NCBI GenBank assembly: GCA_025345505.1 | Contig: JANVCC010000011.1 | Coordinates: 134,055 to 198,054, forward strand | Length of the DNA stretch: 64,000 nucleotides | Direction of reading: 5' to 3' | Source of the DNA: Todiramphus chloris collaris | Taxonomy: Eukaryota > Chordata > Aves > Coraciiformes > Alcedinidae | In this document: positions 47,378 to 59,348 of the stretch, one piece after another | Position numbering within the stretch: position 1 is the first letter of the stretch | Layout of the letters: each line of letters begins with the position of its first letter | Translations under genes and position numbers: made by a program | The notes under the pieces: generated by a model | The model's database searches: none | Seen by the model: the letters and a program-made list of their open reading frames with translations, nothing else | Told to the model about the DNA's origin: nothing

Positions 47378-48080
47378 GACTGGCTCTGCAGATAATGAGA
47401 GCGCAGTGGATGCCATTTACTTCGATTTGGCAAAGCTTTCTCCATCGCTGTAGCCAGGGTGGTGGACTATGAGGGGTGTGGAAAACTGGTTGTTGATGTC
47501 AGCGTTTTGATGTAACCAGAGAGGAGGTTATGTGTGGCCTTCCTGAGGGTTGATGGTGGGGCCAGTGCTTTTAAACATTTTTCTCAACACCTTTGTAGAT
47601 TGGGTGGGATGCATCTCTTGTAAATTAATGGATGGAGCTGAATCAGGAGTAATGCTTGTTGTGATCATGAGCAGGGCTTCCTATTCAGAAGGTGAAGACC
47701 GGTACTGATGAAGCTTCACCTGCGATGGAATTATCCCATGGAAGAGGCTCCCTGGCACAGAAAGGGCAGTGAATTGCTGGAGAAGCCCCTGAGATGCTTG
47801 TGAGCTGGAGGGCACTATATTAGAGGAGGTGATGAACTAGGTGTGCTCAGTCTGGAGGAGGTGTGGGGGGAACCTGATTACTGTCGTTATCTTCATCTAC
47901 CCAAGGGGGAGGTTACGGGGAAGATGGTGCATGCCTCTCAGAGGTGTGTGGCAGTAAGATGCAACAGACACAAGTTTAATTTAGGTTCCACGTGGCGGGG
48001 GAGGAGAAGCAACCCCAAACCTTGAACTATTGCCTGAGGAAACATGGGAATCCCCATTAGAAAGGTTTAGATTGGAAAGC
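47378..48080 (+). mobile_element. Old CR1 (type D-like) with RT-domain remnant
   Basis: 47395-47625 resembles the RT region of CR1: gcagtggatgccatttact, then tttggcaaagctttctcc (AVDAIYFDLAKLSP, compare the VIYLDFSKAFDTV motif), gaaaactggttgttg, and ggtggggccagtgctttt (compare the GSVLGPVLF motif). 47830-48080 resembles the C-terminal part (gaacctgattactgtcg, gttacggggaagatgg). The bases between are hard to align, so this may be one copy with indels or two copies. Confidence 0.65.
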
Positions 48081-49583
48081 AGATCTGCCAGGAATAGTTC
48101 CAGTATTGTTCTTGCCTTGAACCTGAGAGTGAGACCAGGACTTTTTCTAGTTCTGCTTTTCCCATAACCAGCCTGTTGGACTTCTGTGAAGAAAGTCTCA
48201 CCTTTTTTTTCTAGCAGATATCAAAAGAACCCACCAAAAAAACCCCACAACCAAACATGCAACATATTTTCAGGTCTGTATTATTTGTACTTGTAGACCT
48301 GGGTGTCCTTTTGCAGTGCATCCATCTCTTCTCAGAGCTGGGCACCAGTGAGCTTCAAGTCCTAATCTGTTGGACACGCAGGCCTTGGATTCGACTTGGA
48401 AGTCATCAGGGAGTCGTTTGCTCCACGTTTTTGCCGCACAGCGAAATGCAGACGGCCCCTTTTCCTTCCCTCAAGAGACGTTAAAAGTCTGTTCGGAGGA
48501 ATAAAAGTGCAGCGCAACATTTAGTCATAAATCGAAGATTTCCAATGCCGTGTTGACTTAAAGCATATGTTAGAGAAACATGTCTCTGCTTTGCAGACAG
48601 TTTTTGTGCTTAGGCTGTGGCATGCTCGTTTAAAACAAGCACGGAAAATGCGCTGCCGGGAACAATCCACCGGTGATGGTAGGGTCATTTAGATGACTCA
48701 ATAGGTCTATTTGATTTTTTTTTTTCCTAGCTATCTGTATTAAATCAGTGATTCATACAAATTATGCCAAAGGGAGTTAATTGTTATTACGTGGCGTAAA
48801 AAGCTGCCAAACTCGGGGCAAAACTCCCCTTGCAGCGCGCGGAATAAAATGGAGTTCCGTTTGGGTTGCTGAAAGCATAAAATGGCTGAACCTTTCACCC
48901 CTACCAAACGGCACGAGCTGGAACTGCCGCGCGCACGGCAGAGATGTTGGCAGCGGCCGTTTGGAGGTTGTGGCGTTTTTGGAGGCTTTGGCGTATCTGG
49001 AGGTTCTCCAGAACCCGCAACAAAAATTGAGCGTGAAGTACCCGGCTCCGGGAGAATATTGTACTACTCCCTTGCCCAGATCTGCAGAGGAATTTAGGAA
49101 TTTTAACGTTATTGGTTCAGTGGGAGTTGAGCTCGTAAATACCTTTGAGGGATTAGACTGTAGTCTATGTAATAGGGTTTATTTCTTATCTCTACAGGAG
49201 GGGCACTGCTCCCGTTCTCTCTTGCAGGTTACAAAGAAAACCACTTCATATATAGATTTCTTTTTTGTGGTTGGATACTGTGAAGATGAGGCTTTGTAGG
49301 TACCTTAATTAGATAGCTATGGGCAAGGTAATGGGCCTGACTCGGAATACGTTCTCCAGGCACATTTTCAGTGCTGTTTGAAGATGAATTGTAGCTTCTC
49401 TGAGAGAGAGGGTACATCAAGGACGCTTGAGCAGAAGATGATAAGCTTTGGTGCTGACCATTGCATGCCATTGCTTTGGAATATTTCTCACTGTAGTCAG
49501 CTGAGAGGAAAAAGATGCACATCGCATGTGGCTTAATTGTGATACGCACTTGGCACAAAAACTGACCTGGCCCTTTGCTAGGA
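48081..49583. other. Unique DNA with a CpG-rich patch
   Basis: No gene recognised. The CpG-rich patch at 48780-49090 is described separately. A 172-codon plus-strand frame (48781-49299) covers the patch but has no known domain and overlaps a second open frame. Confidence 0.55.
48780..49090. promoter_or_regulatory. CpG-rich patch with short internal repeats
   Basis: About 20 CpG in 300 bases, including gcgcgcgg-like runs at 48836 and 48930, in surroundings that are CpG-poor. At 48961-49010 three imperfect copies of ggaggntttggcgt-type units follow one another. Could be a small CpG island, an enhancer or a first exon; I cannot decide. Confidence 0.35.
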
Positions 49584-50061
49584 GCCCAGCTCTGGAGTCC
49601 TCAGCGCAGGAGAGACAGGGACCTGTTGGAGCTGGACCAGAGGAGGCCACAGCAATGCTGGGAGGCCAGGCTGAGAGAGCTGGGGCTGTTCAGCCTGGGG
49701 AAGAGAAGGGCACAGGGAGACCACCTTGTGGTCTTTCAGTACTGAAAGAGGCCTGTCAGAAGAATGGGGACAGACGTTTTATCAGGGTCTGTTGCGACAG
49801 AACAAGGGGTGATGGCTTTAAACTAGAAGAGGGAGATTTAGACTAGAGAGAAGGAAGAAACCTTTTTATGCTGAGTGTGGTGAGACCCTGGCCCAGGTTG
49901 CCCAGAGAAGTGGTAGAAGCTCCTTCCCCAAAACAGTCCACATCAGGTTGTCCGGGGCTCTGAGCAACCTGCTCTAGGTGCAGATGTCCATGCTCACTGT
50001 AGGAGGCTTGGAGTAGACGACCTTTATAGATCCTTTCCAACCCAAACCATTCTGTCATTCT
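49584..50061 (+). mobile_element. CR1 type A, frame-deleted subfamily
   Basis: Starts at gcccagctctggagtcctc and runs to the tail (ccattctgtcattc). It lacks 23 bases at about 49664 relative to its relatives; the two ends of the gap are the 9-base repeat gctgggagg, so the deletion collapsed a direct repeat. The other subfamily bases are as in the copy at 39794. Confidence 0.94.
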
Positions 50062-51635
50062 AAGCTACATTTTAAATGGAAGGAGGTAGTATAATGAAGA
50101 GGAAATGCAAGAGTTGAAACAGTGACTGTTGTGTATGAGAAAACAGGTAAAAGATTTTTAGCAATTGTTTGGAGGAAAGACTCAGGTTTTTTCTGTGAGG
50201 AAAAATAGTCTTCAAAGTAGGAGTCAGCATGGCAAAAAAGAGAGGCTCAGGTGAAAGGTTAGGGTAGAGAAGGGGTCTAGGTTGGGACAGAGGAGGACAA
50301 CTGGAGTGGAGATGTTGACACGGCAGAGCTGCTGAGAGCAACCTGGAGTAATTTGGCATAAGCACATGTGTTTGAGTTGGTATGGAAGTTCAAGATTGAC
50401 CATGACACACTAGAAACTTAGGTAATGGCATTACCAAAAGTGGTGAAACTCCATGCTTTCTAGTTAGTAAATAATTAATAACAGCTAATTTCTGGCCTGC
50501 TTAGTGACCTGACCTGAGTGCAAGAAATCAAATGTGTGAGGTGAGGATTAGAGTGCTGTTAGACATGGTCTTTGCTGTGATTGGCCAGCAGCAGAACACT
50601 AAATGTTTAAAATCCTTTGCAAAAGCTGTTATGGGGCTGGAAGAAGGCTTTCTTTTTTTTTTCTCTGATATTACCAAGAATGTTTATTATCCATCTGCAG
50701 TATTCAAGAAGGTGAAGTACTTGAGGGAGGGAGTGGTGGTGGTCCCCACCTATGAGCTCTTCAAGAACTGGTGAATATTGCTCTAAATTTTGGGCTGCTT
50801 TTTCTGTCATTGCTACTGTAATATCTCTGTGGGGCAAAGTGAATCAAGTGAAGAAAAATTAAGTCTCTGGCGATGAGAATTGCAAATAACTTCCAAAGGA
50901 AGGAGAGGTTGGGACTGCTCTAAACAAGTGCTTAATAGACCCTACTGAAAGAAATGTTGATTTAATTAATTTTTAATTGCTTGTAAGCTTATTTAAAAGT
51001 GAGTTTGTTATTGACAAGTAATTAAAGTAATCGAAAAATTGTGCTGAACTTTGGAGACACCTTTACGGAAAAGCAGTTACCCACCTTAAAATTATTTTTA
51101 CTGCTACTTAATCTGTATGAATTAATTACTAGATTAAGTGTCATTCAGTGCAGGGATGCTCCTCAGATATGTCAACATGTGTAAGCTTTGGGCATAACAG
51201 AAGACAGAAGATGTGCTAAGTAGTCAGCTCTTGCTTTAGAAAACTTTATGGATAAGAAGAAGCAACAATTACTTTTGTGAATCACTTTTTTTGACCAGAA
51301 TTGGATGTAGTTTCTAGAGACAAAAGGGCTGCTAGCAAAATAATTTGGTCAAGACGTAGCTTATACTGGTAAACCAGTGATTTCAGCAGTGTAGCTTAGC
51401 TGCTTTTTCAAACAGAAATGGCTACAGCAAGAAGTCTCTTTGTCAGTGCAGCAATCTGACAGTTGATTATTTTGTCGTGTTTTTGTTGTTATGAAGGCAG
51501 TGGAGAAAAGATGACACCTCTGCTTTGCAGTAGCTATATTAGCAAATCATCCTTAAGAGATCAAGGTCTATTCTTAATCCGTAGTTTTGTTTTTGCATTT
51601 GACTACAAGACATTAGTTGACTTTAAAGGACCGGA
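50062..51635. other. Unique AT-rich DNA, no gene seen
   Basis: T-run at 50652-50662. 50930-51145 is rich in TTAATTAA/TAATTAC motifs. An 80-codon plus-strand frame (50532-50774) has no recognised family. Confidence 0.55.
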
Positions 51636-52528
51636 CAAAGGATGGATGACACCAAGCTGTGTGGGGCGGCTGACACCCTGGAGGGAAGGGATGCCATCCA
51701 GAGGGACCTTGGCAGGCTGGAGAGGTGTGCCCATGCCAACCTCATGGAGTTCAATAAGGCCAAATGCAAGGTCCTCCATCTGGGTCAGAGCAATCCCAAG
51801 CACCAATGTAGGCTGGGCAGTGACTGGCTTGAGAGCAGCCATGAAGAGAAGGACTTGGGAGTGCTGGTGGGTGAGAAGCTCAACATGAGCCATCAGTGTG
51901 CTCTTGCAGCCCAGAGGGCAAGTAGTATCCTGGGCTGCATCAAGAGAAGCGTGGCCAGCAGTCGAGGGAGGTGATTCTCCCCCTCTCCTCCACTCTTGTG
52001 AGACCTCACCTGGAGCACTGTATCCAGTTCTGGAGCCCCTATTACAGGAAGGATATGGATGTGCTGGAACGTGTCCAGAGAAGGGCCACGAGGATGATCA
52101 GAGGGCTGGAGCACCTCTCCTATGGGGTCAGACTGTGAGAGTTGGGGTTGTTCAGTCTGGAGAAGAGAAGGCTCCAGGGAGACCTTCTTGTGGCCTTCCA
52201 GTATCTGAAGGGGGCCTACAGGAAAGCTGGGGAGGGATTTTTTAGGCCATCAGGCAGTGATAGGACTAGAGAGAAAGGATTAAAGCTAGAGATAGGTCGA
52301 TTCAGGTTGGACATTAGGAAGAATTTCTTCCCCATGAGGGTGGTGAGACACTGGAACAGGTTGCCCAGAGAGGTGGTGGAAGCCCCATCCTTGGAAATTT
52401 TTAAGCCCGGGCTGGATGGGGCTCTGAGCAACCTGCTCTAGTGGGAGGTGTCCCTGCCCGTGGCAGGGGGGCTGGGACTGGATGATTTTTAAGGTCCCTT
52501 CCAACCCAAAACATTCTATGATTCTATG
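51636..52528 (+). mobile_element. CR1 type A, longest near-intact copy of the window
   Basis: The 5' end falls at the RT catalytic motif: the first residues are MDDTKL, matching the [FY]ADDTKL block of CR1 RT. From there the frame reads [38 protein letters not shown] and GCIKRSVAS; one base is missing near 51959, after which [38 protein letters not shown] and the C-terminus to ALSNLL (52441) follow in one frame, with a single in-frame stop at about 52138. The 3' UTR and tail (attctatgattctatg) are intact. It serves as the reference for the frame-deleted copies. Confidence 0.96.
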
Positions 52529-52603
52529 GATAAAACCAGCAGAAGTGGTGGGAGGTGTGTGCAGGTCTGTTCTATTGTTTTATCTCACTGTCCCTAAATG
52601 ATA

Positions 52604-53018
52604 GACTCATGGAACCATTGTGGTTGGAAAAGACCTTTAAGGTCATCAAGTCCAACCTTTAACCCAGCACTGCCAGGTCACCACTAAACCATGGCCCTCA
52701 GCACCACAGCTCCATGGCTTTGAAACCCCTCCAGGGATGGGGATTCCACCACTACCCTGGGCAGCCTGGGACAGGCCTTGACAACTCTTGCAGGGAGGAA
52801 ATTGTTCCTCCTGTCCAACCTCAACCTCCCTTGGTGCAACTTGAGATCCTTTCCTCTTGTACTGTTTCTTGTTCCTTGGGAGAAGAGACCGACCTCCACC
52901 AGACTCCAACCTTCATTTAGGGAGTTGTCAAGAGTGAGAAGGCCAGAGGCCCAAAACTGAATATAGCATTCGAGGTGTGGCCTCACCAGTTCCAAAAGGA
53001 ATATTCTGCTTGACAAAC
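52604..53018 (-). mobile_element. CR1 type B fragment
   Basis: Type B 3' end on the minus strand (agactcatggaaccattg, aacccagcactgccagg), then ACPRLPRVVVESPSLEGF and LKLHQGRLRLDRRNNF, then an internal jump to the WASGL/VRPHLE region at 52940-52990 that removes the [10 protein letters not shown] section. Confidence 0.93.
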
Positions 53019-53029
53019 GCATGCCTTAA

Positions 53030-53461
53030 TTTGGGAGGGCTGGAACCCCTCTGCTGGGAGGCCAGGCTGAGAGAGTTGGGGTTGTTCAGCCTGGAGAAGA
53101 GAAGGCTCCAGGGAGACCTTCTTCTGGCCTTTCATCCCTTAAAGGGTCCTGTCAGAAAGAAGTGAACAGACTTTTTTAGCAGGGCCTGTTGTGACAGGAC
53201 AAGGGGTGATGGTTTCAAACTGAAAGAGGGAGATTTAGACTGGAGAGAAGGAAGAAATCTTCTTATGCTGAGGGTGGTGAGACCCTGTCCCAGGTTGCCC
53301 AGAGAGGTGGTCGAAGTCCCATCCCTGGAAACTTCCAGGTGAGGTTGGCTGGGGCTCTGAGCAACCTGCTCTAGCTGCAGATGTCCCTGCTCATGTAAGA
53401 GCGCTTTGAACTTGATGATCTTTAAAGCCCTTTCCAACTCAAAGCATTCTGCGATTCTATA
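53030..53461 (+). mobile_element. CR1 type A, frame-deleted subfamily
   Basis: Starts at [16 protein letters not shown] (53032 onward) and is complete to the tail (gcattctgcgattctata). It begins 12 bases after the end of the type B minus-strand copy, so the three elements from 51636 to 53461 are nearly contiguous. Confidence 0.95.
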
Positions 53462-56400
53462 ACAGCAAATCAGGTCTTGCTTTTTGTTTAAGTCTCTCTT
53501 ATCTGCTGATGTGAGGTCAGATTACAGTGGCTGGCTTCAGTATCTTGAGTCCACTCATCCTGCCTCTGTGTTGGCTCCCCGCTCTGCACCTTAATCCTTC
53601 CTGGCACTGAAGTCCAGAGCTGAACTGTAGCAGGGAGTGCTGAGCTGCTTGGGCACATGGCTGCTGGTAGATACTTTGATAGCTGTTGTCCTTTTATCAA
53701 TCTTTGGCTCTAAAACCAACCCCTCCAGTTTTGCAGTGGATTAGGCTTTTATTTTTTTTCTTTTTTTTAAATCATTAACTGGTCAGTAATTAAAACTGAG
53801 GTTGGGATTTGCTGCTTTTCCTAACCTCACTCTGCCCGTCTAGCCTTGATACATCATCCTTCCAGCAGGAAAAGTAATTCTAACACTATAATGGAAGAAA
53901 TGCTTTATAAGGGAGGAGTGGCCAGGGGTGATACTCAGCAGATGAATACCGGTGTTAGTCACTTGGCTTTCTTGCAAGCCAAGACAACAGGATGTTCCTG
54001 GCGGAAGGATGATGCCCAACTTGGCCAGTTTTAATGATTTCCGTGGGTATTTTATATCTCTAGTTCACACTTCTATCCTGTCTCCAAAAAAGGTGGCTTT
54101 GTGTGATATTTAATACTCTTGAGGTTACAGAACCCTTTACTTTTAGAATAAATGTGTTGCATGCCTGGAGCTGTTGAGTAGTCGTGTTGAGTCAACATTG
54201 AGTTTTCATTGATGACCATGACATTACTAGTGAAGCACGTGTGCGTGCTCCCTTTCTTCTGGCAGTCCCTTTTCACCCCCATCTTCCAAAAAGTCTCCCA
54301 TCCAGACTGGCCAAAGTCATCGCTGGTGATCCCCAACCTGCTTCCGTCAGTTGGACAGGCCAAGAGTCACGGATGGGTCTTTGCTTGCCCAGCTCTTGGC
54401 AGAAGGAAGCTCAGGAGATACAAGCAGTCCTGGTAGCCTTTCTTTCCTGAGCATCACCAATGCACTGTGGCATTTGGGGAGACCAGGGGTGAATTTCTGC
54501 TTGTCTTTTTTGCTCTGTGCAAATTCTCTTGTATTTTCTTCCTTCGGGGTGAAGCGTTTTTCATAGGAATTTCACTCCTCCTCTGCTGCCTGTTCCCATT
54601 GCCGGGTTCCCTTAAATGTGCCGGTACAACTATCTGAGGGGGCCATATGGTGAACCAGATCAGCGAACAGCACAAAAAAAAGGTTATTTTTAATCCAGAT
54701 CAGTGCACTAATCTGGTGCACTGTACAGCTCCGTAGCAGCCGTGTTGGTACAAAGGCAACTGGCAATTTTCGAGGGGAGGAAAGACGGGAAGGTGCTTCC
54801 AGCCGGTAACGTCCCTGTGGTTTCCTGCCGTGTTTTCCACCTTGCAAAATTATTTCTTTCCATGCCTTTATTTCCTGCGAGGTATTTTCACAGATGTTTT
54901 GGCTTCCAGTTCCTCCAGGTGGATCTCATCTGGTTTTTTTTTTTTTTTTGTTGACAATACCTCTGGTTTCTTAGGGTTTGTTTTTGGATTTTTTTTTTTT
55001 TTTTTTAAAGCCCTGAGACGAACTGAACTCAGCTCCATTCTGGATAATTTTTGTATATTCATTAACACTTTGCCCAATTCTTCCTACATTAAGGAACTAA
55101 ATTCATTAGGCTCTATGACAGATGTCTCTGGTATCCTCTCTTTGGTATCTCCTTGCTCTCAACTCAATACTACACCTCTTATTATTGCCTTTAAGTTACA
55201 GTCCTTCAATTATATTCAGTGTGTGAGTAAAGATATTGTAATTAACTTTCAGGATGAAACACCATCAGTGCTTTTCCTAATGTCCAAATAGATTGTCCGT
55301 TACATTCTTGTTAATCCCTCTTTTGTACTGTTATGAAGGCTTGTGTCAGAGTGTTTCTCTTAGATTTTTTTTTTGTTTTGTTTTAATTTTTTTTTTTAAT
55401 AGAGGTGAAGGTCAAACTGAGGCTGCTGTTGCTGAAAGGTTTAATTTTATTTTCAAGATGATGGCTGCATATAATTTTTTAATAGCGAAACTTTCCAAAG
55501 GCGGAGTATAGTCCGTAGTGCAATAACTCATTTCCTTCCATTAACACTAATCTTAGATAATTAAATTGTTTTCTTTTGCCTACAAAATCTCCTGAGCCTT
55601 GGAAACCTCTAAGTGTCTTATAACAAATAAATTGCACAAGTGAGAATAACTCATCCAGAATCAATACTTGAAGAACTAGTTTTGAAAAAGTGATGAAAAC
55701 AAGTGGTAAATAATTTCAGCATCTACTACTGAAGAATTTTTCCATCTGGAATTAGAAACGTGCTTGGTACAAGGACAAGCCCCATGCCCAAGGCTACAGA
55801 AGCTCAGTGTCAGTCCTCCCTGCTGCCCCAAGGGGCATTTCTTCTCTACTCTCAGTCATTGTAATTTTATTCATTGGAGTCGAGAAGATCCCTTTCCATT
55901 TTGCTCGGTTTGAATACTCAGAGGGTTAAACACAAACTGGTGTGGAATAGGATTTAAAGGAAGGTGTCTGGCTCCAGATGAGCATCAGTAGACCTTGTCC
56001 AGTTGTATTTTAGCTCCTCATGTTTTTCTCTTCCTTGAAAAATCTAAGTCTTGGTGGATGTCCCAATGGATGGCCGTGCAGTTCAAGGGGCTCAAGCAGT
56101 ATGGAAGGTTTTTGACACAGAACATTGACTCATGAGGAAAGTTTTACAGCACTGTCCAACTGAATACTTTCTCAGTGGATAACACTGTGTTTTTATTCTC
56201 CAGCATATCATCCACTTAGTGAATGTTTTTATCTTCATTTGATAAGTAGCTGTGGAGTTTATTTTGCAATGAATTATGCTGACACTGTTTTATCAGAACA
56301 ATCTGCAATCTACCAAGGCAGGTTTTTTACTTACCATGTTCTAATTAATTCTTAATCTATTTTATAATCTGTGTACCCATCTCCTACCACAGGAGTCCAG

Positions 56401-58549
56401 TTTTACAAAAAGAAGAACAAAAGTAGTGGATAAAAAAAGGGGAATTCTAGAAGACTGTAATAATGGTGTATGTATTGAAACAAAACCAGACAACTAAATT
56501 TTGGTCAAAGAAGAGGAGGGTAAAAGGAAAATGAAAAATATTGTTACCCTGCTTTGAATACCACATGCAGTTGGAGAAGGTATTAGGGAACAAGTTTTCT
56601 CTACTAAGTAGCCTCACTAATCGTATAAAGAAATGTTAAGGGATTTAAACTTTTTCACACCAAGAAGAAAGTGAAAGGGGAGGGAGGACATCATTGTGGA
56701 GTAGGCTGCAGGAACCCTGTTAGGTTTCTTTGCTCAGCTTCACAGAGGTAAAACTTTAAAAGCCAGAGCATGTAATCTAATAATTAGGAAATTAGAAGTT
56801 AATGGGAAACTTGCGCAAAACGTATTCTGTGTGAATTAATGAATTTATTCAACATGTTGGGGCAATTTTGGCTCTAGAAAAGGAGTTGACGGGCTGGTAG
56901 GAAGTGAACTGTAGTAATCAGGATCTGGAAGGGGCTTGACTCTCAACTGAGATGATTTTCCATTTGCAGCTGCAAACATCTGCTGTACAGGCCAAGAAGG
57001 CAAAAATCTGTGAGGGCTGAAGAGAGGCAGTTTAGCAGCATCCCACATCTCTAAAAGCCCCACACTGGACAAAATCCCTCAGCACCAAGAAAGAAACACC
57101 TCCCAAACTCTGTAAGGCATCCAAGTACCTTCTGCATACATCTCAGCTGTTTGTGGCTGGTAGTGCCCCTGCCCGTAGATGGTGGCTGGGTGGGTGAGAA
57201 GCGTTCCAGTATCTCTTCCAGATCTTCTAATATCCAGATTGTAACTTTAAAAAAAAAAAAGAGCAGTAACTCAAAGTGCGAAAGCATTTTTTAGTTAGTG
57301 AATATTTCTCCTTTTCTTCTTTGCGTATTTAATTTCAGTAAAATCTGTGGAGTTTTTTCAGCCTGCCTTACCTGTGGTGACATTATCAACTCAATAACTG
57401 GGGGAGCTGGTGCTCTACCTTTGCTAAAGGAGGTGGGTTCCAGTTTCCTGTGGGTGTTTGCCATGCCTGAGCTTGCCGGTGTGAGATCAGCATTTGGCTT
57501 CCCGTGGTATGAAGGGATGGTGGTGATATGTCAGCAATGGACCTGAGCCTGCAAGAGCTCGCCGGGGTGGAAGGAGTGGGAAACCTGTGTCTCTTGGGGA
57601 GGGCAGGGTTGCTTTTTCTCTATTCTTGAAGTCTTTGTGCCCTCCTCCCTTTTCTTTCTTGTTTCTAATAGGTGGAGCGATGAACCTGGTTTAGACTTAG
57701 AGACAACCAGGGAAAAAAAAAAGAACATAATCACTGATGGGAAGAGCCCTTTTCTTACCTACTGCTCTTTCCCAAGGAAGCAGTAACAATATTTACTTAA
57801 TAGGGCTAACTGCTCCTTTTGATTTCTAGGTGCTTCACCGGAAAGCTCTGGCTGGCTCTTCAGGGAGTTGCACATAGTTTCTTCAGGTGTGTACTGAAGG
57901 ACTTTTAACACCTTGCCTAGCATTTTTAGATGGGCGATTAAAAATGCCATGTTACAATCTGAACATCCATCCTAGATGTGTCGCATTCTCAATAGTCTTC
58001 ATCACTAAAATGACTTGATTTCCTTTGCTTGCTTTTTTTGTTACTAATCTACAGAGAAGCAAACTTTTATCTTCCCTTTCTAACTGCTCTTCACCTGCAC
58101 GGAAGGACTTCTGCGGATTTATTCAGCTTTCCACAGGAGGCTGAGGTATCTTCAGCTGCTGCTCCTCTCCTGTTGGATTCAGAGGAGCAAGGTTTGCTGA
58201 TATGGCTGCACCAGCACATTGAACAGGGAGGATACTCTTGACGGCACCAGGGACTTAATCCTAGATCACGCTCTTGATGAATATGGTTGTGCCAGAAGAG
58301 CTTCCCAGTATTGTGCTATTTCCCTGATTTTTCTGAATTCATACCTCCTCACATGTTACATTTTCCCTCATCAAAATATATTTTGTTTATCACATTCTCT
58401 GATGACTGTTTTCATATTTCTACTTGAAGGCCTGGGTTAGGACTGGGTGCATTTCTGCACGTATGTTTAAATTTTGCAGGTGTTTGACATTGCTGTGGTT
58501 AGAGAAAGTGGCAGTTCAGAACTCCAGCTAGAGAGGGGCAGGAGGTCTT
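53462..58549. other. 5.1 kb nearly free of repeats; no certain gene
   Basis: The longest CR1-free stretch. It holds T-runs at 53752-53768, 54934-54949 and 54989-55006, an A-run at 57249-57260, and an exon-like pair on the minus strand at 56845-57244 that fails on splice phase (see findings). No domain was recognised in any frame. Confidence 0.5.
54934..55006. repeat. Two long T runs 39 bases apart
   Basis: T16 at 54934-54949 and T18 at 54989-55006. On the minus strand these are A runs, but no processed retrocopy could be recognised upstream of them. Confidence 0.9.
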
Positions 58550-59348
58550 GGAATGGTTTGGGTTGGAAGGGACCTTTCAAAGTTATCTAGTCCAAACACC
58601 CCTGCAGGGAGCAGGGACATCTGCAACTAGAGCAGGTTGCTCACAGCCCCAGCCAACCTCACCTGAAATGTTTCCAGGGATGGGGCATTGACCACCTCTC
58701 TGGGCAACCTGGGACAGGGTCTCACCACACTCAGCATAAAAAATTTCTTCTTTCTCTCTAGTCTGAATCTCCCCTCTTTCAGTTTGAAACCATCACCCCT
58801 TGTCCTGTCACAACAGACTGTGACAAAAAGTCTGTCCCCATCTTTCTGACAGGCAGTGTTAAGGACTGAAAGGCCACAAGAAGGTCTCCCCAGATCCTTC
58901 TCTTCTCCAGGCTGAACAACCCCAACTCTCTCAGCCTGGCCTCCCAGCAGAGGGGTTCCAGCCCTCCCAGCATTGCTGTGGCCTCCTCTGGCCCTGCTCC
59001 AACAGGTCCCTGTCTCTCCTGCGCTGAGGACTCCAGAGCTGGACCCAGCCCTGTGCAAGGGGGTCTCCCCAGAGCAGAGCAGAGGGGCAGAATCCCCTCC
59101 CTGACCTGCTGCCCACACTGCTCTGGATGCAGCCCAGGATGCCACTGGCTTTGGGGCTGTGAGCACACATGTTGCCAGCTCATGTCCAGCTTTTCATCCA
59201 CCAGTACCTCCAAGTCCTTCTCCTCAAGGCTGTTTTCCATTTCTTCATCCACAGCCTGTATGGATACCAGAAGTTGCTGCGACCCATGTTCAGGACCTCA
59301 TGAGGTTCACATAGGCCCACTTCTCCAGCTTGTCCAAAAGCTTGGAGA
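58550..59348 (-). mobile_element. CR1 type A, frame-deleted subfamily, long copy
   Basis: From the 3' UTR (ggaatggtttgggttgg; the terminal repeats are lost) back through SNLL (58627), EVVNAPSLETF, the five deletion sites and the KDLEVLVDEKLDMS segment to about 59348. Near 59055 it has an extra two bases (gtgcaagg), which place the LTAPKPVASW segment, the shifted segment and the C-terminus to SNLL in one 179-codon open frame (58627-59166). Confidence 0.95.

Noticed and set aside
48781-49299. 172-codon plus-strand frame over the CpG patch
   Set aside because: A second frame is also open over the same bases, and no domain or splice context is seen; CpG-rich DNA has fewer stops.
54934-55291. Processed pseudogene next to the T runs
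   Set aside because: The T runs could be the A tail of a minus-strand retrocopy, but the adjacent sequence encodes nothing recognisable and no target-site duplication was found.
24601-59348. [16 protein letters not shown]-type frames as a host gene family
   Set aside because: The repeated protein-like sequence occurs on both strands, always inside CR1 bodies that end in the CR1 3' UTR; it is the shifted RT C-terminus of a CR1 subfamily.
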